From contig FLMG01000109.1 of the NCBI GenBank assembly GCA_900088475.1, positions 1 through 15,272 of the forward strand: DNA of 15,272 bases, written 5' to 3'. Of this stretch, positions 1-9,247 are shown one piece after another (within the stretch, counting starts at the first letter, position 1; every line of letters starts with the position of its first letter). The translations under genes were made by a program, and so were the position numbers. The notes beneath the pieces were generated by a model that was not told where the DNA came from, made no database searches, and saw only the letters and a list, made by a program, of their open reading frames with translations. This stretch comes from Hyphochytrium catenoides. Lineage: Eukaryota; Sar; Hyphochytriomycetes; Hyphochytriales; Hyphochytriaceae.

Positions 1-503
1 TCTCTCTCTCTCTCTCTCTCTCTTCTCTTTCTCTCTCCTCTCTCTCTCCCTCTCACTCGCTTTCTCCCTCCCTACACTCTCTCTGTCTGTCTCTCTTTTT
101 CTGTCTGTCTCTCTTTCTCCGTCCGTCTCTCTTTCTCTGTCGGTCTCTCTTTTTCTGTCTGTCTCTCCTCCCTTAATCCCCTTCTCTCTCTCCCTCTGTT
201 GTCTTTCTCTCTCTGGGTCTCTTTTCCCCCAAGCCCCCGCTTCTCTCTCTCCCCCTCTTCTCTTTCTCTCTCTCTCTGCGTCTGTGTTCCCCCATCGCCG
301 CTTCCGTCTCTCTCCCTCTGTTTTCCTTCCTCCTCTCTGAGTCTCTCCTCCCCCACACCTCCGCTTCCCTCTCTCCCCTCACTTCTCTTCTCTTTCTCTC
401 TCCTGTCTCTCACTGTGACTGTCTCTATCCCGATGGAATTTTACCTAAGAGTCCACCTTCTTTTGTCAATCCCTTGTCTTCATGTTGTCTGTCCCCTTCC
501 TAG
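1..503 (+). repeat. Pyrimidine-rich intron DNA with CT microsatellite and two minisatellites
   Basis: No coding signal on the plus strand before the acceptor TTCCTAG at 501-503. Bases 1-58 are mostly (CT)n. From 83 to 172 there are five copies of an 18-bp unit, type CTGTCTGTCTCTCTTTTT, with scattered changes. From about 177 to 415 a roughly 61-bp unit recurs about four times, anchored on CCGCTTC at 237, 298 and 361 and a variant near 177. I read the whole stretch as part of the channel intron ending at 503. Long minus-strand ORFs here encode only Arg/Glu/Lys runs and are repeat artefacts. Confidence 0.8.
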
Positions 504-3500
504 AAATGACGAATTAACAGCTCATCTTGCCTATTTCTCCTCCTCCATCGGTGACTCTTCCCTTTATACTTGCCCTCGTCTCTCTTTTTCTTCTTTTTCT
601 CCGTATCCTGCTCTAGGTCTGGTTGACTTTATCACCAGTGTCCCTTTCTTTCTCTACCTTGTTGTGTGTCTTGTTCATGAGACACCTCTTCTGTCTCTCC
701 TCCTGCCCCTGAGGGTGATGAAGGCTGTCAGTGTGCTGAGAATCTTACGAGTCTATAGGAACTTCATGAGACAGAGAGAGGAGACAGTTGAACATGTAAG
801 AAGGTTGGGACGGGAGAACGTAGAGAGGCGGTCACGATGGGAGGAAGGAGGAAAGAAAGAAGGACTCCTTCTTCATATCGTCCCTTTTCCGTCCCTTCTT
901 CGTTCGATAAGACACTCTTTCAGGGGCTTCCTTAACTTTCCTTGGCTATCTTTCCAATCACTCTTTCTATCGTCTGTCGTTTTCTCTGCTTGTTCTCTTT
1001 CCTCTCTCTCTCTCTCTCGCTCTCTCTCGCTCGCTCCTCACTTCAGTTTCTTAGGCTAATGTCCTTGTTTGGTCTCACAATCCCGCGCTGGCTCCCTGCT
1101 GTCCTGCCATAATCTCCTCTTTGGCCATGTCTTCTCTCTTCTTTCCCTTTCCTGATGCACACCTCCTACATCTCTCTAGTATCAAATTCCCCTTATGGCC
1201 GCGTCTCTTCTTTCCCTTGTCTTCTGCGCCACTGGCATCTTTCAAGCAGTGGAGACGGAATGGTACTTACGAGAAAGAGGCGAGGCTCTCTCTTTCCATG
1301 AAGCGCTCTATTTCATGATTGTAACGTTAGGAACAGTGGGTTATGGGGACATCTCTCCACATACCCTCTGGGGGAAGATGCTGACTATCACTCTTGTCCT
1401 TGGCATTATCATAATTCTGCCCCATCAGATTGCGCAGCTGGTAGATGACAGACCACCTACTTGGTCTCTTTCTCTCTCTCCCTATTTACCGCTCTTCTCT
1501 CTCTCTCTCTCTCTCTTTTTTCTCTCTCTCTCTCTTTTTTTTTCTCTCTCTCTCTCTCTCTCTCCCCCTTCCTCTCTCTCTCTCTCTCTCTTCGGTTGCT
1601 GCCTCTTCCTCTCTTAGCTCACATCTCTACTCTTTTTGCCTCTGACACCTCTCTGCACTAACACCTGGTATCTTTTCCTTCCCTCCTGATAACAACGCTA
1701 TTCTACCGTGGGCGAACCTTCTGAGGCTTCAAGGGCTATCTTCCGTTCTTTCTACCTTGTTCAAACCTTTCTGCCGCCTTCCAAGAACCAGCCTTCATAT
1801 CCTTACCTCCCCTCTCTCTCTCATAGGTAAGCATGACAAGCAAGCACCATTCTTATGAGAAGCGCTACGTTGTGCGGAAGAACCAGCGCGCCTATGATGG
1901 CCACGTCGTCCTGTCTGGTTGCATCACTGCTGACTCGCTTAACTCTTTCTTGCACGAGTTTACCTCTTCCCTTCGGTAAGGATGTGGAGGAAGAGAGGAG
2001 TCCTGTTTTGGCCGTGCTTCTACTTTTGCTCCGGTCTTTTGTCTCACATGTACTAACTCAGTCGTCTCTATGGGTGTAGCTGATTGTTGTCCCTTCACCT
2101 CAAACCTTCCACCCTCATCGCCATATAACTCTCTTTCTGTCTTTCTTTCCGTCTCTCTCTTGCCCTCGCGTACCACCCTTTCTCCCTCTCTCTCTGCCCT
2201 TCCTTCTCCCACGTAAATCGTCTCTTGATCTTGTGTCGCACTTTGTCTATCTGCACCACCGTCTCTGTCCTTCTCCTTTCACTCTTTGTTCTCTCCTCTT
2301 ACTTCGCTGGCCTCCCTCTCTCCCTTCCTCTTCCTCTCAGTTCGCTTACCTCCTGTCTCAACTTGTCCTCTCTCGTTTTTCCTACTCTCTGTTTCACCTT
2401 CTCTCTCTCCTCCTCATTTCTGTGGGTGTGTTCCTTACTTCATGTCTCTCTCTGCGAAGGGGACTCAATCGGCTGCACGTGGTCGTGATGGGGGTGCATC
2501 CTCCCTCTGCCGCGCTGAAGCGAGTTCTTCGGAAACCCAAATATCACAATCGCTGCACGTACATCAGAGGCTCACTCATCCATGAGGAGGATATAGACAG
2601 GTGAGAGCTTCCCTTATCTCTCTCTCCCTAGCGGTCCCGTTCGTTTGTGTTGGGGTATCAGCTCTGGTTCCGCCTTCAGTGCTCTTTCCCCTATAATCTC
2701 TATGTCTCTCTCCTGTGCGGTGCGCTCACACATCAGACGGTAGGTGCCAGCTCAAGGAGGCTCAAGCAGCCTTCATACTCGCCAATACTCACAGGTAAGT
2801 ATGCTACGGTTGACAATCATAGTAGCAGAGAAAGAACCCTTGCTCTTCGTGTCAGATCAACTTTCCGTTTTTATACTAAGACAAACGCTCTCCTCGTAGC
2901 TCAAACCCGGAGAGAGAAGACGCGGCAACCATCATGCGGGCATTAGCAGTGAGAAACTTCTTGGAGTGTCTTGGCCTCACCGTCCCTCTCTACGTCCAGT
3001 TGCTCCAGGCTGAGAGCAAGCCGAGTGTCTTCAACATTATAGGAGTTGATAGAGCTGTCTTCACCTCCAAATTGAAGTACAGGTGCGAGAGAAATAAGGG
3101 CGAACGGCAACGTCATCGCCAAAGAGTGAAGAAGAGGGAAAGAGAGAGACCCATAGCGAGGCACCAAAGCAAAGCAGAGCGGGTTAAGGAATATGTTCTG
3201 TGCTACCTGTTGACTGCTGGAATTCCAACCTCTTCTCTGTCTCCTCATTCAAGCGTTTCCTCTCAGTCTTAATCCTCTACACTGTCTTATACTTTCCTCT
3301 TCCTTAGCATGCTGGCCCTTAGCACCAAATGCCCTGGAGCGTGTGCGCTTATCACGAACCTGATACGCTCCTATGATACTAAGAACAAAACCAAGAAGAA
3401 GAGACAAGAGAGGCACTCTTGGGGTCTCTCTTCTCTTTTCCCGTCTTTTCTGCCCTTCACACCTCGCTCACTGGGTGGCAACGCTAAGAGTATGCCGGCG

Positions 3501-6500
3501 AAGGAGGGAAAGCCGACTTCTTGGGCAACGGAATACATGCACGGCATCGGGTTCCAGATCTACCCGATGATCCTTAATGCGCAGTTTAACGGAGAGATAT
3601 ATGCACAGGTGCCGCTTCCGCCCCCCAGAGTGTATGCTTGGGCCTTTCTCTTTGTCTCTCACATACACACAGCCTCTCTTTCTTTTTTCAATTTGTTCTC
3701 TTTCTCTTCCGGTGTCTCCGTGACGTGCTCATAGTCCCTGCAATCTCCCACTGCCTTCAATTCCTTGAGAATCCCCATGTTTGGCCCTGTTCTCAAAACT
3801 TGAATCTCTTCTTATCCTATACCTTCTCCCGCTTGATGCGCCGTCTTTCGGTACTGTTCGGTGCAATCATTTTCTCGCTCAAGGGGTAGGTTGCTGCTGC
3901 CTCCCTTATGTTTCCATGTACCGTCTCTCAGGGTAATGTCTCTTGCGCTGACTCTTTCCTGGGGATTCTCACTCATTCCACTCTTGTTTTCACTCAATCT
4001 CTTGCCCTATTCCTTGTCATTGCCAGGTGGCATCTGCGCTTTATAAACATTACGGTGCCATCCTGCTGGGAGTGTATCGAAGTGGCTCAGTCTCGTCTTC
4101 GTCCTATGTGGACCTTGGCAGCCTCTCTTGCGTGCTTCGAGAGGGAGATCTGTGTTTCCTTATTGCCTCCGATGTCTTTGTCGTTCATAAGATACTGGAG
4201 ACGTATGACAAGAGATCCTTCACACCCAGAAATATCCTCCTGGGAAAAAGAGGAAGTAAGGACAAGGACATAGAGAACCTAGACGGAGCCAATGGGTTTA
4301 GGCCACTCGGTACTGACGAAGAGAGACTGTCAGCGGAGAGAGGGAGAGAAGCTCATACCTTTAGGGCGGGAGAGGGCAGGCAGGTGGCTGTGGAAGGTAA
4401 GACTAGGGGTTATGCTCTGCGCGGAGCCTGTTCTGTCTCTTATGGATCTTGGGATACTCTTCTTGCTTCTTGTCCGTTCTTCTCTTTCTTCGACCTTAGC
4501 ACTTGACAGTTCCTTCTGCTTCGATGCTTCGTTTCCTTCTCCCTCCTCTTGATCTCTGACGTAACCATCCTCTCTTGGTGCATCTTTGCTGTCAACCAGG
4601 GAAAAGAAGGAGTCTTCTACAACTCCAGCGTCCTCGCTCTCGCAGCAGCGAACGATGGGCTGTTGTGAACAAGGATACGATCCTGAAGCAGAAGTCGCCT
4701 CAGAAGGGAGGACTCAACGGCAAATCCTCTCGAACTAACCTCCTCACTCTCTTGGACGCACCAGAGTTGGAAGCTCTAGCGCAGTATCGACAGGAGAGAG
4801 AGAGGGGACGAAAGGCGGATGGAGGAAAAGGCGATGGAGAGAAGAGAGAAGAAGGTGGACTTGCTGTCGGAGGAGAGAGAGAGAAGGAAGAGGATGATCG
4901 TAACGCTGTTCCTGTTACCGACCTAGACCAACTCACTACTGAGACCAACCCTGCTGGGGGTGATGAAGGGAGGAAACGAAAGATAGAATTCTCTCTTCCT
5001 TTCTCTTCTCTCCCTTCCTTCACGGACAAGACACAAACAGACGGAGTTGTACGGCGAGGCGCTGGAGAGCAGGACTTTCTTGTCCTTTTGGAGAGACAAA
5101 CTGTTAGCAATGTAGTGGGTATGAGAGGGCATGTCGTCATCTGTGGGGCAACCACTCATCTCTCGCAATATCTAAAGGTCCTGCGCCATTACTCGTCTGT
5201 CTCCCCTCCTAGAGGTGCAGGAGTCACCGGAGAGAAGGATGTGGATCGTGCCTCTCTTCCAATTGTCATTCTTCACTCTTCTCCAATGACGCAACGACAA
5301 TGGGAGTCTCTTGGACCGATGAGAGAGAACGTTTACTTTGTGAAGGTGAGAGAGGGTACAATGGGAGAAGTGCTTCTCTCTCTGTAAATCATTGCGCCTC
5401 AACGTATCCTTTAATGTTGCACTTGTATCTACGTCTGATGCGTTCCAAACTCAACAGAGCTTCACTTCCCCATGACCCCGACCTATGGCTAATGCCATGG
5501 CCACTCTGTTTTTCCATATCTATATCTTCTTGCGACTCGTCCTCTCTCTTTTTCTTACTTTCTCTGTCTCTCTTTCTCTGTCTCTCTTTCCCTCATCCTC
5601 TCTTCTTTTCACATCTGTCTTCCTCGATCTGTCTCTCTATAGGGCTCCCAGCTGGTCTATTCTGACTTGGTCCGCGCCGCCGTCCCTGACGCCTCCTACG
5701 TCATCATCCTTGCGTCATTGACTGTTTCCTCTCAAGGACAAGAGAGTGAACGGGAAGACGGCTATCTCGTGGACTATGACAATATTATGAGCCTTCTCTC
5801 TATCGAAGACGTACATGTCAGTCAGTCCTTAGGGTTTCTGTTTCTCTCCTTCTTCTGCGCTGCCTTTCCCTATTTCTCTCCTCCTATCAAGCTCTCTTTT
5901 GTCTGTCATACACCCCATAAGGCGCATCTTTAGTCAATGTCCAGTTCCATCCTCTTTCTCTCTCTTCAAGGGGCCACAGCTGACCTTTCTTCCCTTCCCC
6001 TCGAGCCAAATTTGCCCTACCTCATATCGTCTATCGTTGTGTCCTTCTGAACGCCGTTATTGCCTACTCTTCTTTCCTGCGTGGCCGCTCTCTATCTCTC
6101 TTCTCAGTCTCAGTACACAGACACCCATTACGATTCGATCATCAGCGGACCTATCACCAAGCACATCGTAGAGCTGAAGCATCCTCGAAACATGCGATTC
6201 TGTCTGCCGCTTCCCAAGGGAGACACCTCCTCTCGTGCCCATCACTTTTACCTCTCCCCTTCCTTTGCCGCGGGCAGAGTCTTTCTCTCCCTTCAGCTTG
6301 ACTCTCTGATCTGTCAGGCGTTCTTCAATCCCTATATCATCAGGATAATAACCACTCTGGCTGAGGGGGTGCCAGCAGGATGGGAGGGCAGTACGGCAGA
6401 TGTCCGCAGCTTGATGCAGGTTGCTTGCCGTTTTCTTCTCTCTCTCTCTCTCTCTCACTCTCGCTCTCACCCTCTCTCTCTCTCTAACTCTCGCTCTCTC

Positions 6501-7062
6501 TTTCCCTCTCTCTCTCTCTCTTTCTTTCTTCACCCACCCTCATTCTCTCTCTCGCTTTCTTCGCGCTCACCTTTTCTTTCGTGCTTTAGCCCTCGTCTTT
6601 CTCTTCTCCTCTCTCTACGCCTGTGTGCTAACTCTCTCCACCCTTAGGTTTGCTCTTATCTGAAAATCGTTTGTACCACTATTCGGACTTTTAAGTCATT
6701 TCTTGCCACTTGAACTGCCATGTCTCTCTTCTACTTTGTTTTTATTCTCTCTCACTCTCTCTCGGTTGCTCTCTCTTTCAATCTAACTTCGCCCTATCTT
6801 CCTCTACCTCTCACTGCTTCAGATACCTCTGCTTGCCAGTCAAGTGGGCAGAAAGTACGAGGAGCTCTTCGACTCTCTTCTCTTTGACTGGTCAATCCTA
6901 GGCTTAGGTCTCTATCGTGCGCCCTCGAGAGAGAGAGAAAACCAGATTCCTTACGTTTATACCTGCCCCCTTCCTGAGACAGTGCTGGAGACGGAAGACC
7001 TTGTCTTCGTTCTCTCTTCAACTAAGGCATATAAGGACTACATGGCAGCTATGCAGCCATGA
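504..7062 (+). CDS. BK/Slo-like voltage-gated K+ channel with two RCK domains (5' partial)
   Basis: Exons: 504-550, 617-795, 1180-1440, 1827-1975, 2460-2600, 2744-2794, 2900-3082, 3308-3608, 4027-4396, 4600-5345, 5643-5816, 6108-6419, 6823-7062 (TGA). All junctions are GT-AG and in phase, giving 1050 residues; the start and S1-S2 lie upstream of the window. Seen, in residues of this partial product: S3 (LVDFITSVPFF) from 17; S4 48-63 with R48, K51, R57, R60, R63; S5 about 80-98; the K+ filter TLGTVGYGD at 124-132; S6 ending LPHQIAQL at 162; RCK1 from HVVLSG 188, with the segments EDAATIMRAL and CPGACALITNL; a charged linker about 561-735; RCK2 from HVVICG 738, with LSPSFAAGRV about 916. Family knowledge: BK-type channels open with voltage and cytosolic ligand, normally Ca2+, and sit in the plasma or an internal membrane. 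The order S4-pore-RCK1-RCK2 supports BK/Slo over simple Kv channels. The acidic Ca2+ bowl is missing, so Ca2+ gating is uncertain. Weaker donors are GTAGAT (1441), GTCAGT (5817) and GTTGCT (6420). Confidence 0.9.
1180..1440 (+). other. Pore exon of the K+ channel (S5, selectivity filter, S6)
   Basis: This exon carries the ion pathway. Joined in phase 0 to the exon ending at 795, it reads ...EETVEHYQIPL into S5 (SLLSLVFCATGIFQ). Then come an extracellular turret, the pore helix, the signature TVGYGD, and an S6 that ends at LPHQIAQL. GYG is the canonical K+ filter. The stretch FCATGIFQ followed by a Glu resembles BK-type S5 segments. The ORF also stays open for about 180 bp past 1440 into a CT repeat that would encode Ser/Leu runs. 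I place the donor at 1441 (GTAGAT) because the next exon, from 1827 in phase 0, leads straight into the RCK1 linker. Confidence 0.92.
1497..1592 (+). repeat. CT microsatellite in channel intron 1441-1826
   Basis: Nearly pure (CT)n with short T runs, interrupted by CCCCCTTC. It lies in the middle of the 386-bp intron between the S6 exon and the RCK1 entry exon. It produces spurious Ser/Leu-rich ORFs in all plus frames. Confidence 0.85.
4397..4599 (+). other. Phase-1 intron inside the channel's RCK1-RCK2 linker
   Basis: The donor GTAAGA follows GTGGAAG at 4396. The acceptor is CAACCAG at 4599, and the split codon becomes GGG. The intron separates the end of RCK1 (short acidic/basic tail after NILLGKRG) from a 170-residue charged linker rich in E, R, K and G, itself encoded by GA-rich DNA at 4790-4890. 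The reading frame before 4396 would run into a stop at 4504 if unspliced. Confidence 0.75.
6434..6532 (+). repeat. CT microsatellite in the last channel intron
   Basis: Interrupted (CT)n with CACTCTCGCTCTCAC-type variants, lying just inside the donor of intron 6420-6822. The donor is GTTGCT, an uncommon but GT-type site. The intron's 3' end is a clean polypyrimidine tract with acceptor TTCAG at 6822. Confidence 0.85.
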
Positions 7063-7594
7063 AAAAGGTGGAAAAGGCGGCAAGGAGATAAATGCAAGGT
7101 CTATCAACGGGTAGAACAAGAACAGAAGGACCCCGTGAGAGCGGTGCAAGGATAGTCTCGAGCCTCCATATCCGATGGCTCTCCATATCTCCAGATCTGA
7201 TGGCTCTCCGTTTTACCATCCTCAGTGTATCGTTTACTTTATATTTATGAGTTCAAGCTGTCTCTGTGAGAGAGGACTCCTGACAGGAGCATCACCATTA
7301 GTGGAAGAGAGAAGGCAGATGGGGCAGCGGGAGGGTGCAGACTGGACTTTATACAGCCAAAGCGAGAAGTCTGTCTCCAGCACGCTGACATGTTCTCCAA
7401 GTATCCTAGGGATCACTTCTTCGCGCCGCAGAGCTTAACCCTAACCATTTGTATTCTTAGCACAATATTGTCGTCTAAGGAACTTGTCAGAGTTATTGCA
7501 GCTGGAGACGACGAGTAGGTCCTGATCTGTCTACTACGTCGGGTGGATAGCACGCTCTCTGGCTGGCTCTAGGTTTTCCTCCTTTAACTTTCAA
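7063..7594. other. Intergenic region between convergent genes
   Basis: About 530 bp between the channel stop (7062) and the stop of the minus-strand membrane protein (7595). I see no supportable gene: the ORFs here are short and lack family features. It should contain both 3' UTRs, but I find no AATAAA signal. Small structures seen: a direct repeat GATGGCTCTCC (7173-7183 and 7199-7209) and an imperfect hairpin at 7509-7541. Confidence 0.6.
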
Positions 7595-8895
7595 TTACGA
7601 GACCTTCTTATTGCCTTTGAACCATGGCACAAGGACACTCGTGTTGGCCTTATACTCCTGATAGTCAGGTTGTCCACCCCACTTCTTATCTGATGACTTC
7701 TCTAGAAGAGGCACTCCAGACACCTAGGAGGGAAAGAAAGAGTGAGCAACGGCATGGTCAGTTACCATGACACAGAGAGAGAGAGAGAAGAGAAGACAAG
7801 GGAACCAGAAGGGTGAAACGAAGAGACATGGCGGATGACTGAGAAGAAAGTCCAAAGAGAGCTCTCTCAAAGCATGGGTCTACCTGAGTCAGTAGAAAAG
7901 CCACAAAGGCCGGACTAATGGCGCCAACCCACTGCCTTCCTTGAAACACAGAGGAGCAAGAGAGAAAGATGCCCGTCCATAAGGTAATCTCCCCAAAGTA
8001 GTTGGGATGCCGGCTGTATTTCCATAGTCCACTCTGAATAAACCTTGTCTTGTTCTCTGTGTTAGCTCGAAATGCCCTCTTCTGCGCGTCTGCGACGACT
8101 TCCATAGAAAATCCTAGCAGCCAGAGAGCCCAGCCTAAGTAGTCCCGGATGCCGAGAGGCTGGTCGTTCGGCTGAGCGCAGAGAATGAACACAGGTAAGG
8201 CCGTAAGGAGAACCCAGAGCCCCTGGATCGTCCATACGTTCAGGAACTGAAAGGGATGTGGCTTGATCTTATCGAATCGACTGTCTTTCTGATCCCTGAT
8301 AATGTAAGAGTAAGATTCAATGAAGAGCAACAAGGAGGAAAAGAGACCAACGGCGGAAGCAAGAACTGAGAAAGACGGAACACAGGGAGGATCTAGGTGA
8401 AAGAGGAGAGGAACTGCACCGAGCAAAGAGGAAAGATTGAAGACAAAAGCGTGAGATTTATGGGAAGCTGCAGGAGGCGTAGAGCACCGCAAGAGTGAGT
8501 CTCCGAACTTCAAAGGCTTGACAGGTAATTGAACAAGCTAGGGGACAGCATAGAAGAGGCTGAGCGTATTACCTCAGAATCCTTGTAAAGAGGAAGTAGC
8601 CCAGCCGGACGGCCCAGACGATGACAAGCGTACAATTGATTATCTGTCGTGCATAGTGCTCCTTCGAGAGAAGACGCAACGCAGCCGTCACGCAGATAAT
8701 GTAAGTGGACGAGCCAGTGAGATCGAAGAATTTTTCGCTCTCAAAAAGTGCTGAAGGGAGAAAGACGAGCCATTGTATCCCGTACGCGATCAAAGGGATG
8801 GGAGCAAGAGCAAGGTAGTCTCCCAGAAGCCAGCCCAAGACGGCTATCAACCCTGCCGCCGCAAGGAAGGGCAAGTCGCTCAGTTCAAACTTCAT
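7595..8895 (-). CDS. DUF1295 family membrane protein (steroid 5-alpha-reductase C-terminal-like)
   Basis: Three exons on the minus strand: 8895-8573, 8295-7884 and 7723-7595 (TAA), joined in phases 2 and 0 through GT-AG introns of 277 and 160 bp, giving 287 residues. The ATG at 8895 has an in-frame TGA 9 nt upstream, which fixes the start. The protein is mostly hydrophobic with about six to seven membrane segments. Family signatures are FFDLTGSSTYI near residue 57-67, KDSRFDKIK about 111-119, LQG-like IQGLWVLL, and SGLWKYSRHPNYFGE ending at 210. The last exon begins VSGVPLLEK and contains WGGQPDYQEYK and VLVPW, the usual tail of this family. The RHPNY block is shared with steroid 5-alpha reductases, sterol reductases and isoprenylcysteine methyltransferases, which suggests a lipid-acting membrane enzyme using NAD(P)H or a similar cofactor. 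The substrate is unknown. Length is normal for the family and nothing appears broken. Confidence 0.92.
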
Positions 8896-8911
8896 TGTTC
8901 TTCAAACAGCT

Positions 8912-9247
8912 CTAGGCTAGATGAAGGCGCTTGGCGGTCGCACCCACAAGCTGCAGCCCTTGCTTTGGAGCCAGCTGGCCGAGTGGAACGGTTACAAGCC
9001 GCTTTAACTCTCCGTCCGAGAGGCTTAGAGGACAACGGTTCTCCTCGATGCTGGAGGTTAGGGTCTTCGTAATCGATACCTTCGTCTTCTGCCAGGCGGT
9101 ATCTTGCTTCGATACGGTCTGAATCTTCAGAATCTGACGGCCAACAGAGATCTGCGTCTCCAATGAAGATCTTCCAGCTGCGGCGGCGGCGGCGTTTGGA
9201 TGACGAACGTCATCTTGCTGCATCCTTTTTCCATACATAATTGACAT
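8912..9247 (-). CDS. Hypothetical 111-residue protein with polyalanine tract
   Basis: Single uninterrupted ORF, ATG at 9247 to TAG at 8912. The family is not recognised. Residues 19-24 are a run of Ala encoded by a GCC/GCA repeat. After that come a mixed polar/hydrophobic segment that could be helical (LETQISVGRQILKIQ) and a C-terminal part rich in Leu, Lys and Arg (QGLQLVGATAKRLHLA). No signal peptide or membrane segment. Alternative ATGs lie at residues 4 and 9. The composition looks more like protein than like repeat shadow, and no CT/GA repeat drives it. It ends 16 nt before the start of the downstream DUF1295 gene on the same strand, so it could be a separate protein, a long upstream ORF in that gene's leader, or a chance ORF. 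Confidence 0.5.
   Translation of the reverse strand: MSIMYGKRMQQDDVRHPNAAAAAAGRSSLETQISVGRQILKIQTVSKQDTAWQKTKVSITKTLTSSIEENRCPLSLSDGELKRLVTVPLGQLAPKQGLQLVGATAKRLHLA

Noticed and set aside
72-413. Minus-strand 113-residue ORF rich in Arg, Glu and Lys
   Set aside because: It is the reverse reading of the CT minisatellites; composition is set entirely by the repeat and it has no domain.
199-1059. Plus-strand 286-residue ORF as a single protein
   Set aside because: It runs from CT repeat through one 66-bp intron and past a GTAAGA donor. Only 504-550 and 617-795 carry channel sequence, joined in phase across 551-616.
4700-5155. Minus-strand 151-residue ORF
   Set aside because: It lies antisense to the channel linker and RCK2 exon and shows only Ser/Pro/Arg composition caused by the GA-rich coding strand.
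6057-6533. Minus-strand 158-residue ORF
   Set aside because: Antisense to the RCK2 exon and the following CT tract; the N-terminal Arg/Glu run is repeat-derived.
7435-7447. Telomere-like CTTAACCCTAACC
   Set aside because: Only about two units; too short to call an interstitial telomere.
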